Assembly (NCBI RefSeq): GCF_014633365.1
Contig: NC_068345.1
Location: 12,842,058-12,906,057 of the forward strand
Length of the DNA: 64,000 bases
Direction of reading: 5' to 3'
From: Diospyros lotus
Taxonomy: Eukaryota > Streptophyta > Magnoliopsida > Ericales > Ebenaceae
Shown here: in pieces, positions 62,331 to 64,000 of the stretch
How the letters are laid out: every line of letters starts with the position of its first letter
Numbering within the stretch: position 1 is the stretch's first letter
Notes under the pieces: model-generated
What the model was told of the DNA's origin: nothing
The model's database searches: none
What the model saw: only the letters and a program-made list of their open reading frames with translations
Made by a program: the position numbers and the translations under genes

Positions 62331-62529
62331 CAACTAATGACAATAGCACTGAAGACAACAAAGATAATGGCACTGAAAACAGTCACAAAGTTGAGAGATA
62401 GCAACTGCAGAGAAGAGTAACAAAGAAGGAGAGAAAATTGAGAGAAAGAGAGGGGGGTGAAATGGTGTGAGGGGGGGAGCTCGTTTGGAGTGGGGAACCA
62501 GTGGGGGGGACCGATTTTTAAAGGGGAAT

Positions 62530-62968
62530 TTTGTGACAGGGCTAACACGTCCCGTTGCAGTTTTGTGATGGGACATGTCAGCCCCGTCGCAGATTGCGAC
62601 GGGACTAACATGTCCCATTGCAGTTTTACGACGGGGGCGTCAATCCCGTCACAGAATTGCGACGGGATGAAGACCCATCGCTGTTTTGTGATGAGAGCTT
62701 TATCCTGTTACTATTTTGCGACGGGACGCTGGATCCCGTCGCAGTACAGCGACGGGAGGGCCTATCCGTTGCTGATTTGCGATGGGATACGCCGTCTCGT
62801 CACTAATTTGTCACGGAAATAGCTGTCTAGTCGCAATTTTGTGACGGTAATTTCAAACCGTCACTAAACCACTTTAGTGGCGGCCTTCCATCACTAAACC
62901 CGTCACAAATTAGTGACGAGAGCATCCTCGTCACAAAACCCGTCACTAAAACTGATTTTCTTATAGTG
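62530..62968. repeat. CACTA right subterminal repeats
   Basis: Inverted pairs based on TTGCGACGGGA and TCCCGTCGCAG, ending in the terminal inverted repeat. Confidence 0.88.
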
Positions 62969-62971
62969 TAG

Positions 62972-64000
62972 TCTTGCCTTATATCTAATAGGGTCATTAG
63001 AAGACATACCTTCTTTTAGTTTGAACATCCACTTACACTAGATTGACTTCTGATTTGCTAGATGAGGGACAAGAATCCAAGTTCTGTTGGCTATAAGGGA
63101 GGCCATTTCTTCATCCATGGCTTGCTATCGTTTTTGACTGTCCTTAGAGCTAATAGCCTTCTCATAAGAGGAAGGCTCATTGCTCTTCATTTCAACACTT
63201 GCTACCAAGGCATAATACACCAAGTCTGAATAAGCATACCTAGCAGGTGGTCTTACAGTCCTCTTACTTCTATCTCGGGTAAGTTGGTAATCACCAAGAT
63301 CATATTGAGGGGAGTCATGCTGCTCCACCTCAATCTTAATTTCACCATTTTGTTCCTCATGATCAGAAGTCTGGTCTAAGTTTGTTATGAGTGAGGGATC
63401 ATCTTCTGGTTGGGGTTCTGGTATAACTGGAGCACCAGGTGGGTTATCATTTATAGTTGGGTGCTCCACCTCAATTTCAGTTCCTCTTAACCTGATAAAA
63501 TCATCTGTGTTACTATGTTGGTTTGTTTTTTCTGTTTTAGATAATTTGTAAGGGAAAATAGCTTCATTAAATATAACATCACAGCTGATAATAATTTTAA
63601 CACCCTTATACTGTCTTTCCCATAGCCTATATCCTTTAGTCCCTTCCTATTACCCAACAAATACACACTTTGTGAATCTAGGTTCCAACTTACCTTCAGA
63701 TTTGTGAGCATAGGCTTCATAGCAAAAAATTCTTAGGTATTTTAAATTTAACTTTCTTCCGGTCCACTTTTCTTCGGGGCATTTAAAATTAAGGGCAGTA
63801 GAAGGACTTCGATTTACTAGGTGTGAAGCTGTTGCTAATGCCTCTCGCTAGAAGGATTTATGTATACCAAAAGTGAACAAAAGGCACCTCACTTTTTCAA
63901 TGAGGGTTCGGTTCATTCTTTCTGCTACCCCATTTTATTGGGGTGTATTTCTAACAGTTTTGTGTCTAAGCATACCCTAGGAATTGCAATATTCATCAAA
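62972..64000 (-). pseudogene. copia RT start, linker and integrase remnant
   Basis: Continuation of the split copia. Near 62975-63120 is the RT start (the MDEEM-SLI--TW pattern) with damage; 63125-63469 is the acidic linker with RDRSKRTVRPPARYAYSDLV. The frame 63487-63720 and the rest to 64000 give integrase C-terminal scraps such as SVYLLGNRKGLKDIGYGKD (where KCVFVGYSEGVKGYRLW is usual) with frameshifts. The element runs past the window end. Confidence 0.8.

Larger units (their letters stand above)
55797..62968 (-). mobile_element. CACTA (En/Spm) element, 7.2 kb, two-gene type
   Basis: Ends CACTACAAGAAAGATCAGTT and, inverted, CACTATAAGAAAATCAGTTT; flanked by the 3-bp duplication TAG (55794-55796 and 62969-62971), inside the copia RT. 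It holds two minus-strand genes: tnp2-type transposase (58470-60327) and a Transposase_24-type gene (56606-58434). Subterminal repeats based on TCTGTGACGGG and CCCGTCACAGATC crowd both ends. The interior 60330-62330 is AT-rich. The transposase is truncated, so it is non-autonomous now. Confidence 0.93.
53632..64000 (-). mobile_element. Ty1/copia element, minus strand, split by CACTA; 5' part outside window
   Basis: 3' LTR at 53632-54358, RNase H and RT at 54465-55796 continuing at 62972, then the linker at 63125-63469 and degenerate integrase toward 64000. It is closely related to the copia at 1-5779. The left border is proven by the duplicated flank, which reads uninterrupted at about 7605. 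The target copy AAGAA (53627-53631) equals the one beside the other copia. A 7.2-kb CACTA element interrupts the RT. Confidence 0.9.

Overview
This window looks like nuclear DNA of a flowering plant with a repeat-rich genome. The host genes have GT-AG introns, and the repeats are typical plant classes: Ty1/copia and Ty3/gypsy LTR retrotransposons, CACTA (En/Spm) DNA transposons and foldback MITEs. I cannot name the species. I recognise no prokaryotic genes, rRNA, tRNA genes or CRISPR array.

The host content is a same-strand cluster of three AIG1/IAN (GIMAP-type) septin-like GTPase genes. Only the third, at 51473-52951 (four exons, 360 aa), is intact. The first, of which only 5780-6574 lies in the window, was cut in exon 2 by a copia element and carries a 28-bp frameshifting deletion. 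The second (9324-11815) has a 61-bp frameshifting tandem duplication in exon 3 and about 1 kb of gypsy-derived DNA inside exon 4. Copies one and three also share their 3' flank, so they derive from a segmental duplication.

Nearly everything else is nested transposons. 1-5779: plus-strand copia element (its 5' end lies left of the window), itself split by a 3.1-kb solo LTR (335-3410). 13010-15948: CACTA-like non-autonomous element with a second one nested inside. 16044-18220: two LTR remnants. 19104-35435: Ty3/gypsy Tat-like element with perfect CTTGT target duplications and an antisense ORF remnant; its 3' LTR was entered by a 9.5-kb CACTA element (25663-35183, GGG duplication) that keeps only the accessory (Transposase_24-type) gene. 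37708-49676: minus-strand large-LTR element (2.6-kb LTRs, tRNA-iMet primer site, polypurine tract, no recognisable gag-pol), whose left LTR holds a 1.7-kb solo LTR. 53632-64000: minus-strand copia element downstream of the intact GTPase gene, split by a 7.2-kb CACTA element (55797-62968, TAG duplication) with a truncated tnp2 transposase and a second gene.

The boundaries of most insertions were read directly from terminal motifs and target-site duplications, which gives an order of events: AIG1 duplication, then copia insertions, then solo LTR and CACTA insertions into those copias. The duplicated GTPase flanks serve as natural empty-site references. I did not find a convincing new biochemical system. 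The most unusual items are the lineage-specific prenylation-type C-termini on the GTPases, the two copia elements with the same AAGAA target duplication, the large-LTR element family, and two dense short-motif arrays of unknown origin.
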